A stretch of DNA of 17,309 nt from JAJECS01 sp034428595 (GCA_034428595.1 DAOUHO010000145.1:1-17309), one strand, 5' to 3'. Positions 1 to 7,666 are shown, numbered from the stretch's first letter. The notes: generated by a model not told the origin, from the letters alone. Numbers and translations are program-made.

Positions 1-54
1 CACGAGGCCACGGCCTGGGACCACCGCCAGCACCACGACGCCCTCGCGGCTTGA
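1..54 (+). CDS. C-terminal tail of an unidentified protein (cut by the left edge)
   Basis: Reading from base 1, 17 sense codons run into a TGA stop at 52-54, giving HEATAWDHRQHHDALAA. Sixteen of the 17 codons end in G or C, as expected for coding sequence in this GC-rich genome, so this is probably the last piece of a + strand gene starting outside the window. The tail is rich in His and Asp. It is too short to assign to a family, and a chance open frame cannot be excluded. Confidence 0.45.
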   Translation, partial: HEATAWDHRQHHDALAA

Positions 55-66
55 CACCTTACGCAC

Positions 67-127
67 CTGGGGTGTCTTGTGGGCGCCCGCCGGAATCGAA
101 CCGGGCAGCCACAAGAGCTGCCCCTAC
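67..127 (+). repeat. 64-bp hairpin repeat, family A, copy 1 (diverged left end)
   Basis: This matches three better copies at 6210-6273, 7667-7730 and 11701-11764. It shares the core GTGGGCGCCCG, then CGGGCAGCCACAAG and the end GCTGCCCCTAC. The left end has lost the usual GTAGGGGC. The arms are complementary (CTTGTGG with CCACAAG, GCCCG with CGGGC), so an RNA copy would fold into one long hairpin. It lies upstream of the PLP-enzyme gene that starts at 312. Confidence 0.75.
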
Positions 128-168
128 GCCGAACGACCGACGCGCGCGCCGAAGGCAGCTCGGTCGGG

Positions 169-207
169 CCCCTCTCCCTCGATTGGAGAGGGCTGGGGTG
201 AGGGTGA
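169..207. repeat. Short inverted repeat, family D (CCCTCTCC / GGAGAGGG)
   Basis: CCCTCTCC at 170-177 pairs with GGAGAGGG at 185-192 across a 7-base loop and is followed by GCTGGGGTGAGGGTGA. A broken copy of the same type (GAGAGGGTCAGGGTGAG) lies near 11793-11809, upstream of mrfB. It sits in the non-coding gap before the gene at 312 and resembles the short dispersed palindromes found in many GC-rich bacterial genomes. Confidence 0.6.
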
Positions 208-311
208 ACGTGAAAACGCCTCCGCTAGGTCCACGATGTGAGCGCGCAGAGTGCACTTTGGGCTGCCTCAGACCGTACACTCACCCCAGCGCAGGACCGC
301 GCCGAAAACCC

Positions 312-1463
312 ATGACGTCCGAACCCGTGCTCTCCAGCCGGGAGCCTTCCGCCGCCGTCGGGCGGGCTGTGGCGGATCTGGAGACCCCGGCCCTGGTGAT
401 CGACCTGGCGGTGCTCGACGCCAACATCGCGCGCCTCACGGCCACCGCGCGCAAGGCGGACGCCAGGCTGCGTCCGCATGTCAAGACCCACCGCATGGCG
501 GCGGTCGCTGATCGTTTGCGGCGAGCGGGCGCGGAGGGCATCTGCTGCGCCAAGCTCGGCGAGGCCGAGGCCTTTGCCGACGCCGGCTTCGACGACATCT
601 TCATCGCCAACCAGGTCGTCGGAGCCTCCCGGCTCATTCGCCTCGTGGAGCTTGCGGCGCGCACCCGTCTCGCCGTCGGCGTCGACCATGCCGAGCACGT
701 GCGGGCGCTCGGTGCGGCATTTGAGCCGGGCGCCGCGAGGATCGACGTCGCAATCGAGATCGACACCGGCCAATGTCGCACCGGCGTGGCAAGCGCCGAG
801 GCCGCCGTTGCCCTCGCCCGTCAGATCGAGGATGCCGACGGCCTCAACCTGCGCGGCATCTACACCCATGAGGGCCACGACTATCAGGCCGCTGATCCGG
901 CCGGCGTCCACGCCGCCGCCGCGGAAGCCCAGCAGCTGATGACCAGCGTCGCCGAGGCCATCCAGGCTGCCACCGATGCGCCGTGCGAGGTGAGCATGGG
1001 CTCTTCGCCGTCGTTCCTGCTTGAGTCGTTCCACGCGCCGATTGACGAGCTGCGTCCGGGCACGGCCGTGTTCAACGACGCGTCGCACGCGCATCTCGTG
1101 GGACACGCCAATTGGTGCGCGGCAACGGTGCTGGCGACGGTGGTGAATCTGCCGGCGCCCGACCGCGTGGTCACCGACGCCGGCGCCAAGGCGCTCACCT
1201 CCGACCGGCGCGGCCCCGGCGTGCTGGAAAATACCGGCCACGGCATGGTGGTGGGCCATCCCGAAGCCGTCATCACCAGCGTGTCCGACGAGCACGGCGT
1301 AATCTCCGCGCCGGACGCGAGCGCCTTCGCCATCGGTCAGACGCTGCGCGTGATTCCCAACCACATCTGTCCCTGCGTGAATCTCTACGACCATGCCTTC
1401 GCCGCGCGGGGCGGTATCGTTGAGGCCGTTTGGCACGTCACCGCGCGCGGTCGCAGCCAGTAG
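312..1463 (+). CDS. DSD1 / D-threonine aldolase-family PLP enzyme
   Basis: A 383-residue alanine-racemase-fold (fold III) enzyme. The family cleaves D-3-hydroxy amino acids to glycine plus an aldehyde, or dehydrates D-serine to pyruvate and ammonia, using PLP and a divalent metal in the cytoplasm. The N-terminus TPALVIDLAVLDANIARL opens the barrel domain, and Lys58 in RPHVKTH is the expected PLP Schiff-base lysine. Near the C-terminus His351 and Cys353 in PNHICPC occupy the metal site. From memory, the His-x-Cys pair is the zinc site of eukaryotic D-serine dehydratase, while Alcaligenes D-threonine aldolase uses His-x-Asp, so dehydratase chemistry is possible. I chose ATG 312 because homology begins just after it and the open frame upstream runs through repeats A and D. 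No strong ribosome site is visible. The SDR gene follows 32 bases later, suggesting one transcript. Confidence 0.85.
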   Translation: MTSEPVLSSREPSAAVGRAVADLETPALVIDLAVLDANIARLTATARKADARLRPHVKTHRMAAVADRLRRAGAEGICCAKLGEAEAFADAGFDDIFIANQVVGASRLIRLVELAARTRLAVGVDHAEHVRALGAAFEPGAARIDVAIEIDTGQCRTGVASAEAAVALARQIEDADGLNLRGIYTHEGHDYQAADPAGVHAAAAEAQQLMTSVAEAIQAATDAPCEVSMGSSPSFLLESFHAPIDELRPGTAVFNDASHAHLVGHANWCAATVLATVVNLPAPDRVVTDAGAKALTSDRRGPGVLENTGHGMVVGHPEAVITSVSDEHGVISAPDASAFAIGQTLRVIPNHICPCVNLYDHAFAARGGIVEAVWHVTARGRSQ

Positions 1464-1495
1464 CGGCCCGTAGTCGCAACACGGCGGAGGGACGC

Positions 1496-2266
1496 ATGGG
1501 TCGATTGGATGGACAGGTTGCGCTGGTCACGGGAGCCGGGGGCGCCATCGGCACCGCCGCCGCCCTGGCGCTCACGCGCGCCGGGGCTCGGGTGGCGCTC
1601 ACCAGCCGCACGCCCAACCGCCTGGCTGGCGCAGTTCGCGCTCTGGAGACTGCGGGTGCCGCGGATGTCCCCACCTACGTCGCCGACTTCATGGACCCAT
1701 CCCAAGTTGACGCGCTCGCGAGTTGGGCGGCGGAGACGTTGGGCGGCGTCGACGTGCTGGTCAACAACGCCGGCGCCAACTCGTCCCACCGCAGCTCGGC
1801 GTCGGCGGACGCCGCGCTCGACGAGCTCTTCCGCATCAACGTCACCGCCGCGTCGATCCTCTGCCGCGGGCTGATTCCCGGCATGATCGAGCGTGGCGGC
1901 GGCACGATCGTGAGCGTGGCGTCGTTCGCCGTCTACAGTCCCGGACCGCTGGGCGGCGCGGCCTATGCGGCGTCCAAGGCGGCGCTGCTCAACTATATGG
2001 GCAGCGTGAACGCCGAGTTCCGCAACCGGGGCATCCGCGCCTGCACCGTCCTGCCCGGCGAGGTGGACACGCCGCTGCTCGCGCAGCGGCCGCGCCCGCC
2101 GACGGCCGAGGACCGCGCCACCATGATCGGTGCCGACGACGTGGCCGACGCCATCGTCTTCTGCGCCGCCACGCCGTCGCGCACGCTCATCGAGGAGATC
2201 GCAATCCGACCCACCGTGCTGCGCGACACGACCGAAGACGTGCGCATCGCCTTACAGCAAGGCTGA
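1496..2266 (+). CDS. Short-chain dehydrogenase/reductase (SDR), probably NADP-dependent
   Basis: A 256-residue classical SDR, the usual length, predicted to be a soluble Rossmann-fold oxidoreductase of alcohol or carbonyl substrates. The cofactor loop TGAGGAIG is at residues 12-19, NNAG at 90-93, and the catalytic set is Ser143, Tyr157 and Lys161 (YAASK). Arg38 after the second strand (SRTP) points weakly to NADPH. ATG 1496 is chosen because GGAGG at 1486-1490 lies five bases upstream and the protein then begins at the normal SDR position; an earlier TTG at 1430 would overlap the previous gene. The C-terminus (IEEIAIRPTVLRDTTEDV) lacks the usual Gly-rich end and resembles SDRs annotated loosely as clavaldehyde- or serine-dehydrogenase-like. 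It probably shares a transcript with the PLP enzyme and could process its aldehyde or hydroxy-acid product. It ends 17 bases from the stop of the convergent lyase gene. Confidence 0.88.
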   Translation: MGRLDGQVALVTGAGGAIGTAAALALTRAGARVALTSRTPNRLAGAVRALETAGAADVPTYVADFMDPSQVDALASWAAETLGGVDVLVNNAGANSSHRSSASADAALDELFRINVTAASILCRGLIPGMIERGGGTIVSVASFAVYSPGPLGGAAYAASKAALLNYMGSVNAEFRNRGIRACTVLPGEVDTPLLAQRPRPPTAEDRATMIGADDVADAIVFCAATPSRTLIEEIAIRPTVLRDTTEDVRIALQQG

Positions 2267-2283
2267 CCCGCTCGGTCTAGCCG

Positions 2284-3252
2284 CTAGGCAGGCGCCAACT
2301 GCCGCACGCCCAGATCGTCCAGCACCGCATTGATCACGAGCCGTTCCTCGTCGTTGACGCCGCGGAACGGTGGTCGCGACGGTCCGCCGTGGAGGCCCAC
2401 GAAGTCCTGCGCCGCCTTGATAATCGCCGCGTCCTGTAGCTCCCGCCAGCCCGGGCCGCCCTCGCTCTGGTGCAACCACATATAGGGCCCGATCTTTGCG
2501 TGCCAGCGTTCCGCGCCGGCGAAGTCGCCGGCCTCGAGCAGGCGGAAAAACTCCAGCTCGAAATCGGGCCACCAGGTCGACGGACCGGAAATGAACCCGG
2601 TGGCGCCGTGCATGTAGGCCACCGTTGAGGTGTAGCCCAGCGAGTTGTCGATGAAGGCGAAGCGGTCGGCGAACCGATCCAGCGCCTCGACCATCGGCTC
2701 GATGATGTTCGGCGCGCCGTACTTGAGCGACACGATGCCCGGAAACTCCGCCAGCCGCCCAATGAGGTCCACGCCCAGGGACGTGCCGATGTCCTGCCGC
2801 CAGGACTGGTCGTAGATCATGATCCCGGCGTCGAGCGACTCAGCGAGGATCCGGTACCACTCGTACATGCCCTCCTGGCTGATCGGGTAGTAGCACGGCG
2901 GGGAGATCATCACGTACTCCGCGCCGGCGTCCACCGCGCCCTGTGAGAGGGCGATGACCTCGTCCAGATTCAGGCTTGCGGCGCCCGCCACCACGGGGAT
3001 CCGACCCGCGGCGGCTTCCACCGTCACCGCCACCATGTCCCGGTGCTCCGAGGGCGAGAGGCTGAGGTACTCACCGCTGCCGCACGGCGAGATGATGAAC
3101 CCCTTGCCGGTCTCCAGACCCGCGTCCAGCATGAACTGGATGTTCGAGCGCAGGGCGTCCAGGTCGAGGCGCAGGTCGTCGTCGAACGGCGCCATCACAA
3201 GGGCGGCGGGACCACGCAACTCGCGCAGGGCGCGGTCACTGGTAGGGGGCAT
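2284..3252 (-). CDS. Dihydrodipicolinate synthase (DapA)/N-acetylneuraminate lyase-family protein
   Basis: A 322-residue class I aldolase-type TIM barrel. The family forms a Schiff base with pyruvate or a 2-keto acid and makes or breaks a carbon-carbon bond. Lys177 in VSLKYGAP is the Schiff-base lysine, Tyr147 in IMIYDQ matches the proton-shuttling tyrosine, and GSGEYLSLS (residues 58-66) matches the carboxylate-binding GTGE region. The protein is about 30 residues longer than true DapA and has a C-terminal extension rich in Trp and Gly (MWLHQSEGGPGW), so a catabolic lyase or dehydratase is more likely than lysine synthesis. The start is fixed by GGAGG at 3260-3264, seven bases upstream of ATG. 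It may be co-transcribed with the membrane protein gene upstream on the same strand (96-base gap). The substrate is not evident. Confidence 0.88.
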   Translation of the reverse strand: MPPTSDRALRELRGPAALVMAPFDDDLRLDLDALRSNIQFMLDAGLETGKGFIISPCGSGEYLSLSPSEHRDMVAVTVEAAAGRIPVVAGAASLNLDEVIALSQGAVDAGAEYVMISPPCYYPISQEGMYEWYRILAESLDAGIMIYDQSWRQDIGTSLGVDLIGRLAEFPGIVSLKYGAPNIIEPMVEALDRFADRFAFIDNSLGYTSTVAYMHGATGFISGPSTWWPDFELEFFRLLEAGDFAGAERWHAKIGPYMWLHQSEGGPGWRELQDAAIIKAAQDFVGLHGGPSRPPFRGVNDEERLVINAVLDDLGVRQLAPA

Positions 3253-3348
3253 AGGGCATCCTCCGGGAGTGCTGAGTCGGCGGCCAATACGAACCGCGCG
3301 TTGATCTGAGCACGCGCTCAGAATAGCGCCTGGCCCAGGGATCTCCTA

Positions 3349-4287
3349 CTAGAGACTCGCGGTGAGTCGCCGGCCGACCAGACGCCCCAGGACGCGCGGC
3401 AACCACGCCGACAGCGTCAACAGCGGCGCCACGAAGGCCGGGTTGCGCGGCTCGCCCTCGTGCCCGCGCCGCGCAACCTCGTCGTCCCAGAGGTCGCGAT
3501 ACAGGCTGTAGACCGCCGGCACCATCACCGGGCGCACGATCTGGATCGCCGCCCAGGCCAGCGACGGCAGCATGGCCAGCAGCACGGCCTGGACCTCGGG
3601 CATCCCTTGCCAGGTGATCAGCAGCCCCGAAATCAGTAGAAATAGCGGTAACGCGACCGGTAAGCCCGCCACTACGAAGGTGCCGAGAATGCGGCCGGTG
3701 TGCTTGCCGCCCATCCGCCAGGCGTTCAGGGCCGCCAGCGTTCCCGGCTGGTTCTCGTGCACGGCCAGGAACGACGCGAGCAGCGTGCGGGTCTGGATAT
3801 AGAGCCCAAGGCCGATCATGGCGGCGATCAGCGTCACCGATATGGCTGTGCCCAAGGCGCCGTCGTCCGGCAGTCCGCCAATCCGGCGTTGATAGAGGGC
3901 GACCAGCGTGCCCACCGGTACCCAGAACACCACCGAGGTGTGCAGGTTCGTCCAGATATACCGCGGCAGCCACGGCAGGCCCTGCCGCAACGAATCTCCC
4001 ACGCCCAGCGTGCGTCCGGCGAATCCTGCCGCCACGGCCACCATCATCACCGCCGGCGCCACCTGGGCTGGAAAGAAGTCCAGCACCACGGCTCCAGCCG
4101 CTCGGCTGAATTCGGTGCCTGCCCCGGACACACTCAGCAGCGCGGCGCCGACCGCCGGGGCGGAAAACAGCACCACGAGCTGCGCATAGAGCCACGGGCT
4201 CGACCGCAGCACTTGGAGACCGGACCGGAAGTAATGCAGACCCGGACGCGGGCCGGAGTAGACGCCTTCCTTGACTACAGGACGCAC
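3349..4287 (-). CDS. Six-helix integral membrane protein of unknown function
   Basis: A 312-residue hydrophobic protein. Likely membrane helices lie near residues 33-54, 64-90, 115-132, 146-175, 199-226 and 233-262. A short charged N-terminus precedes them, and a basic C-terminus (VLGRLVGRRLTASL) follows. The segment around 176-195 (VHENQPGTLAALNAWRMGGK) resembles the charged loop-and-helix of YciC-like or glycerophosphodiesterase membrane-domain families, where a conserved 'ALRRSW'-type helix follows a transmembrane segment; this is a weak resemblance. No enzymatic motif, transporter signature or signal peptidase site is visible. The start is a GTG without a clear ribosome site, so the N-terminus is uncertain. 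The gene lies upstream of the DapA-like gene on the same strand and diverges from the SDR gene at 4440. I do not recognise its function. Confidence 0.75.
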   Translation of the reverse strand: MRPVVKEGVYSGPRPGLHYFRSGLQVLRSSPWLYAQLVVLFSAPAVGAALLSVSGAGTEFSRAAGAVVLDFFPAQVAPAVMMVAVAAGFAGRTLGVGDSLRQGLPWLPRYIWTNLHTSVVFWVPVGTLVALYQRRIGGLPDDGALGTAISVTLIAAMIGLGLYIQTRTLLASFLAVHENQPGTLAALNAWRMGGKHTGRILGTFVVAGLPVALPLFLLISGLLITWQGMPEVQAVLLAMLPSLAWAAIQIVRPVMVPAVYSLYRDLWDDEVARRGHEGEPRNPAFVAPLLTLSAWLPRVLGRLVGRRLTASL

Positions 4288-4358
4288 TGCACCACGCTCA
4301 TCAACTGTCGGGGTGGCTAGCTTCGCACGGATTCAGCAGGCCGTCTGGTAAGTGTTCG

Positions 4359-4381
4359 CCCGGCCATCCCCGCGGGCCGGG
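4359..4381. other. GC hairpin in the divergent intergenic region
   Basis: CCCGGCC at 4359-4365 pairs with GGCCGGG at 4375-4381 around a nine-base loop, within the 152 bases between the divergent starts at 4287 and 4440. No T-run follows on either strand, so it is not a convincing intrinsic terminator. It could be an operator or a chance fold. I see no clear -35/-10 boxes in this gap. Confidence 0.3.
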
Positions 4382-4439
4382 ATTTCTCGCGACAATGCGG
4401 CAGCCAATCCGTGCAACCCAACATCGAAGGAGGCTGAAC

Positions 4440-5201
4440 ATGCGGCTGGAGGGCAAGATCGCCGCCATCACGGGTGGCGGCTCGGGCATTGGCCGCGCCT
4501 GCGCGCTGGCATTCGCGCGCGAGGGAGCCGACGTGGCGGTCGGCGACCTCGATTCGGAACGGGCCGCCAGCGTGGCCGACGAGGTGCGCGCGCTCGGCAG
4601 GCGCGCCCTGAACATGCCGATCGACGTGACCCAGCAAGACGACCTGGATCGGTTCGTCGACGGCGTCGTGACCGACCTCGGCGGCCTTACCGTATGGGTC
4701 GGCAGCGCCGGCGTCTCCATCGGAGCCATGTTCCTGGACCACACGCGCGAGGACTGGCGCCGCTTGATGGACCTCAACTTCGACGCCGTGGTCTTCGGCG
4801 CGCAGGCGGCGGCCCGCCGCATGGTGTCCGGCGGCGCGGGCTCCATCATCAACATCGCTTCGATCTACGGTGGACGCGCCGTCCGTGAGCGCATCGCCTA
4901 CTGCACCTCCAAGGCGGCGGTCATCATGGCCACGCAGGTCATGGCCGTGGAGCTTGCGGAGCACGGCGTGCGGGCCAACTCCATCGGCCCCGGCTACACC
5001 GACACGCCGCTGTTCCGCGGCGCCCGCGAGGAGGGTGACGAGGCCATCGCCCCGTTGCTGTTGCGTGTCCCCGCCGGGCGCTTGGGCACGCCCGAGGAGA
5101 TCGCCGCGGCGGCCGTGTTTCTGGCGTCGGACGAGTCGAGCTTTGTCACCGGCCACTGCCTCTTCGCCGACGGCGGCTGGCTGGTCAACGGCAACTGGTA
5201 G
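4440..5201 (+). CDS. Short-chain dehydrogenase/reductase (FabG-like), probably NAD-dependent
   Basis: A 253-residue classical SDR of standard length. TGGGSGIG at residues 11-18 binds the dinucleotide, and Asp36 after the second strand (VGDLD) indicates NAD(H). The catalytic set is Ser141 (NIASIYGG), Tyr154 and Lys158 (YCTSK). The C-terminal SFVTGHCLFADGGW is typical of the FabG/glucose-dehydrogenase group. The usual NNAG is replaced by GSAG at 88-91, which removes the Asn that supports the fourth strand. The start is firmly set: AAGGAGG at 4427-4433 lies six bases before ATG 4440, and the earlier start at 4395 has no such site. The PhyH oxygenase gene follows 69 bases later on the same strand, so the pair probably acts on one substrate, with hydroxylation and oxidation steps. 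The substrate is unknown. Confidence 0.9.
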   Translation: MRLEGKIAAITGGGSGIGRACALAFAREGADVAVGDLDSERAASVADEVRALGRRALNMPIDVTQQDDLDRFVDGVVTDLGGLTVWVGSAGVSIGAMFLDHTREDWRRLMDLNFDAVVFGAQAAARRMVSGGAGSIINIASIYGGRAVRERIAYCTSKAAVIMATQVMAVELAEHGVRANSIGPGYTDTPLFRGAREEGDEAIAPLLLRVPAGRLGTPEEIAAAAVFLASDESSFVTGHCLFADGGWLVNGNW

Positions 5202-5270
5202 GGCGCCCGCGCTACGCTGTCGCCGACCGAGGCTCCGACACCGGATGGCAACCCGCCGGGAGGTGCGCCC

Positions 5271-6182
5271 GTGATCGACGTCGAGACCCTCGCGCGCCTG
5301 ACGCCCGAGCAGCGCGAGCACTGGGACACGCAGGGCTATCTGGTACTGCCAGGCGTGCTGTCGTCCGACGAAATCGAACGCATCACCGCCGCCGTGGACC
5401 GCGTCGACGAGGCTTCGCAGCGCGCTGGCCGGTCCCCCGACGAGTGGCTGAGCACCCTCAACGTGATCGAGGAGGACGACGCCTTCCTGGATCTTATCGA
5501 CCATCCGCGACATCTGGGCATCGTGATGGACCTGATGGGCGCCACGATCCAGCTGCTCGCGTCCCAGGTGATGGTGCGTCCGCCCACGCCGCATCCGGGC
5601 AGCCGCTGGCACTACGACGGTCCCAAGCCCTATCCATTTCCGAGCGCCGGCGGGCTCACGCCGCTGCTGCACCTCAAGATCGGCTGGTTCCTCACCGACC
5701 TGGACGCGCCCGACATGGGCAACTTCCTGCTCATTCCCGGCAGCCACCGCGGCAACTTTCCCCGTGACATCGCTAACGCGGACGCCCTCGCCTCGCCCAG
5801 CCGCTTCCAGGAGGTCGATGAGATCGACGCCGGGGTGCCGGGCGCCGTGCAGCTGCAGCTGCGTGCCGGTGACGCGATGCTGTTTCACAACGCGCTCTGG
5901 CATTCGGTCTCGCGCAACACGTCGAACGTGCGGCGCAAGAACCTCTTCTACGTCTACTCGCCGATCTGGATGCGGCTGGGCGACCGCGTATCCAGTTCAC
6001 CGGAGCTCATCGCGCGCGCCGACCCCGTGCGGCGGCAGCTCCTGGGCGTGCTGGACCACGATCCCGCCGGCGTGCATCCCACCGACGCGGACGCGCCGCT
6101 GATCCGCCTCTGGGAGGGCAAGGGCTACGACCAGGTGTGGGTGGACCAGGTGATGAAATACATCGGCCTCGACGGGTCGTAA
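5271..6182 (+). CDS. Phytanoyl-CoA dioxygenase (PhyH)-family Fe(II)/2-oxoglutarate oxygenase
   Basis: A 303-residue cupin-fold oxygenase of usual PhyH length. Such enzymes hydroxylate an unactivated carbon while decarboxylating 2-oxoglutarate. The N-terminus LTPEQREHWDTQGYLVLPGVLS is the standard PhyH opening. The iron-binding set is His114 and Asp116 (RWHYDGP) and His211 (ALWHSVSRN), with Arg221 ten residues later as the likely 2-oxoglutarate carboxylate ligand. LIPGSHRGN at 154-162 is the family's conserved strand. The GTG start is supported by GGGAGG at 5258-5263, seven bases upstream. It lies 69 bases behind the SDR gene. It is only distantly related to the two PhyH genes that follow, which are longer and have a different segment before the HxD motif. 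The substrate is unknown: bacterial PhyH proteins act on acyl-CoAs, amino acids, ectoine and many other molecules. Confidence 0.88.
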   Translation: MIDVETLARLTPEQREHWDTQGYLVLPGVLSSDEIERITAAVDRVDEASQRAGRSPDEWLSTLNVIEEDDAFLDLIDHPRHLGIVMDLMGATIQLLASQVMVRPPTPHPGSRWHYDGPKPYPFPSAGGLTPLLHLKIGWFLTDLDAPDMGNFLLIPGSHRGNFPRDIANADALASPSRFQEVDEIDAGVPGAVQLQLRAGDAMLFHNALWHSVSRNTSNVRRKNLFYVYSPIWMRLGDRVSSSPELIARADPVRRQLLGVLDHDPAGVHPTDADAPLIRLWEGKGYDQVWVDQVMKYIGLDGS

Positions 6183-6209
6183 AGCGTGGCGACATTTCGT
6201 CAAGCCCGC

Positions 6210-6273
6210 GTAGGGGCGTCCCTCGTGGGCGCCCGTCCGGGTCGATCCGGGCAGCCACAAGGGCGGCCCCTAC
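6210..6273 (+). repeat. 64-bp hairpin repeat, family A, copy 2
   Basis: A full-length copy running from GTAGGGGC to GCCCCTAC with the shared core GTGGGCGCCCG. The two ends and several internal blocks are complementary, giving one long imperfect hairpin. It lies in the 229-base gap before the first duplicated PhyH gene, 138 bases upstream of its ATG, in the same orientation as copies 1, 3 and 4. No transposase or target duplication is visible. Confidence 0.85.
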
Positions 6274-6310
6274 ACCGAAACGGCAGCGCCCGGTGGCCCC
6301 AGTCCGGTGG

Positions 6311-6332
6311 CCCACGCTGCGCGCAGCGTGGG
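6311..6332. repeat. 22-bp perfect palindrome, family B, copy 1
   Basis: CCCACGCTGCG at 6311-6321 is followed directly by its reverse complement CGCAGCGTGGG at 6322-6332. The same palindrome lies at 7748-7769 upstream of the second PhyH copy, and a one-mismatch copy at 13270-13291. It sits 79 bases before the PhyH start codon. Confidence 0.85.
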
Positions 6333-6411
6333 AGAGCGGCCGTGCTTGTACCTCGCGTGAAACGCCCGCCCAGCCCCAACTCGTAGCGCACTCCACAGCA
6401 TCGGAGACCCC

Positions 6412-7566
6412 ATGCCCAGCCTGAACCGCTCTCTCCTCCGTCGCGACGGCTACCTCATCCTGCGCAACGTCATCCCGGCCGACCGGCTCGACGCCGTGCG
6501 CAAAGCTTGCGAGGGCCTGCTGGAACGGCAGCGCGAGGTCTGGCGCCGCGAGGCCGGTCCCGACGATCCGCCCGGCGGCACGTGGGAGAAACATATGCAG
6601 CCGCGCGTGCCCGACTTCCATGCGCTGGTGGACGCGGAGACCGCGCCGGCGGTCGAGGTATGGCTCAGCGAGGCGATCCTGGGCACCAGCCGCGAGATGC
6701 TCAGCGGGACCGAGGCGGTGCCCATGCACATGATGATGATGTGCAACCCGCGCACCGACCACGGCCCCGCCAAGTGGCATCGCGACATTGGAAATAACGG
6801 GGTGGCGCCGCTGTGGCTGCTGCAAGAGGAGCTGGCCGAAACCGGCCCGCGCTACCTGCAGTGGAACCTGCCGCTTTACGACGACGACGTGCTCTGGGTG
6901 ATTCCGGGCAGCCACCGCCGCCCCAACACACCGGAAGAGGATCGGCTACTGGCGGAGGATCCGCGGTCGCCGCTGCCGGGCGGCATGCCCGTGAAGCTCA
7001 GGGCCGGCGACGGCCTGATCTACTACCACAGCATGTTGCATTGGGGCAGCAACTACAGTCCGAAGCTGCGGCGCACGGTACACGGCGGGATTTCCGTGCA
7101 CGCCATGCCGCGGGACCCGGGCTTCACGCGCCATCTCTCGCCCTCGTCTGCCGCCGCGTTCCAGACGTGGAACCGCCGCGCGGCGGAGCAGCGGGACCTC
7201 ACCGCGCAGGCGCTGCAGGTCGTCCTGGACGGCGACGCGGTGGCCTTTCGCACGGCGCTCGAGGGCTTGCACCCCGGCGCCGGACCCGCTTCCAAGCTGA
7301 CCCTTACGGCGTGCCTGGCCGAGGCCGCGCGGCACATTCACCTGCTCAGGCAGCCGGACTTCGACGAGTTGCCGGAGGACTTGCAGCGCGAGGCCAAGTC
7401 CCTCCATCCGCTCACACTGGGCTGGGGACCAGACTTTGGCGACTGGTTCAGCGACGCCGAGACCGACGAGCTCTGGCGCCGCTTCGACTGGCTGGCCCAG
7501 CGCCTCCACTCGGAGCCGCGGCAACCGGTGACGCTTGACGAGTTTGTTGGGAGCTGGTCCGGGTAG
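6412..7566 (+). CDS. PhyH-family dioxygenase, tandem paralogue 1
   Basis: A 384-residue Fe(II)/2-oxoglutarate oxygenase of the phytanoyl-CoA dioxygenase family, longer than typical members because of an added C-terminal helical region (about residues 245-384). The N-terminus RRDGYLILRNVIPADRLDAV is the PhyH opening. Iron ligands are His123 and Asp125 (KWHRDIG) and His210 (SMLHWGSNYS), with Arg220 as the likely 2-oxoglutarate ligand; VIPGSHRR is at 163-170. Just before the HxD motif is an unusual run with five Met, VPMHMMMMCNPRTDHGP (103-119). GGAG at 6403-6406, five bases before ATG, supports the start. The gene is about 80% identical to the next one by hand alignment, and its upstream region carries repeats A and B in the same order. 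The substrate is unknown. Confidence 0.87.
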   Translation: MPSLNRSLLRRDGYLILRNVIPADRLDAVRKACEGLLERQREVWRREAGPDDPPGGTWEKHMQPRVPDFHALVDAETAPAVEVWLSEAILGTSREMLSGTEAVPMHMMMMCNPRTDHGPAKWHRDIGNNGVAPLWLLQEELAETGPRYLQWNLPLYDDDVLWVIPGSHRRPNTPEEDRLLAEDPRSPLPGGMPVKLRAGDGLIYYHSMLHWGSNYSPKLRRTVHGGISVHAMPRDPGFTRHLSPSSAAAFQTWNRRAAEQRDLTAQALQVVLDGDAVAFRTALEGLHPGAGPASKLTLTACLAEAARHIHLLRQPDFDELPEDLQREAKSLHPLTLGWGPDFGDWFSDAETDELWRRFDWLAQRLHSEPRQPVTLDEFVGSWSG

Positions 7567-7616
7567 GCCGAGCGACCCCCGCAAGTTGGCGGACGGATGC
7601 CTACGGGCGACGGCTT

Positions 7617-7645
7617 CGTCATTCCCGCGGAGGCGGGAATCCAGG
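7617..7645. repeat. Inverted repeat, family E, copy 1
   Basis: The arms ATTCCCGC and GCGGGAAT surround GGAG, flanked by GTC on the left and CCAGG on the right. A sister copy with different arms lies at 13136-13164, and a degraded reverse-oriented one near 11649-11679. This pattern (GTCATTCC-palindrome-GGAATCCAGG) is a common dispersed repeat in bacterial genomes. It lies at the junction of the two duplicated PhyH units. Confidence 0.75.
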
Positions 7646-7666
7646 CCCGGCGATGCCCGTGTTCGT

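Noticed and set aside
67..127. Family A copy considered as a tRNA gene because of GGAATCGAACC-like bases
   Set aside because: The short resemblance to a T-arm complement is not accompanied by an acceptor stem, D arm or anticodon arm, and the other three copies lack it.
225..1436. Long - strand open frame of about 400 codons opposite the PLP-enzyme gene
   Set aside because: It is the antisense shadow of a gene with clear DSD1-family motifs. Its translation is rich in Arg, Gly and His without recognisable domains, as is normal for antisense frames in GC-rich DNA.
4317..5903. 528-codon - strand open frame opposite the SDR and PhyH genes
   Set aside because: Antisense shadow: the + strand genes have intact active sites and ribosome sites, and the - strand product is low-complexity His/Arg/Gly sequence.
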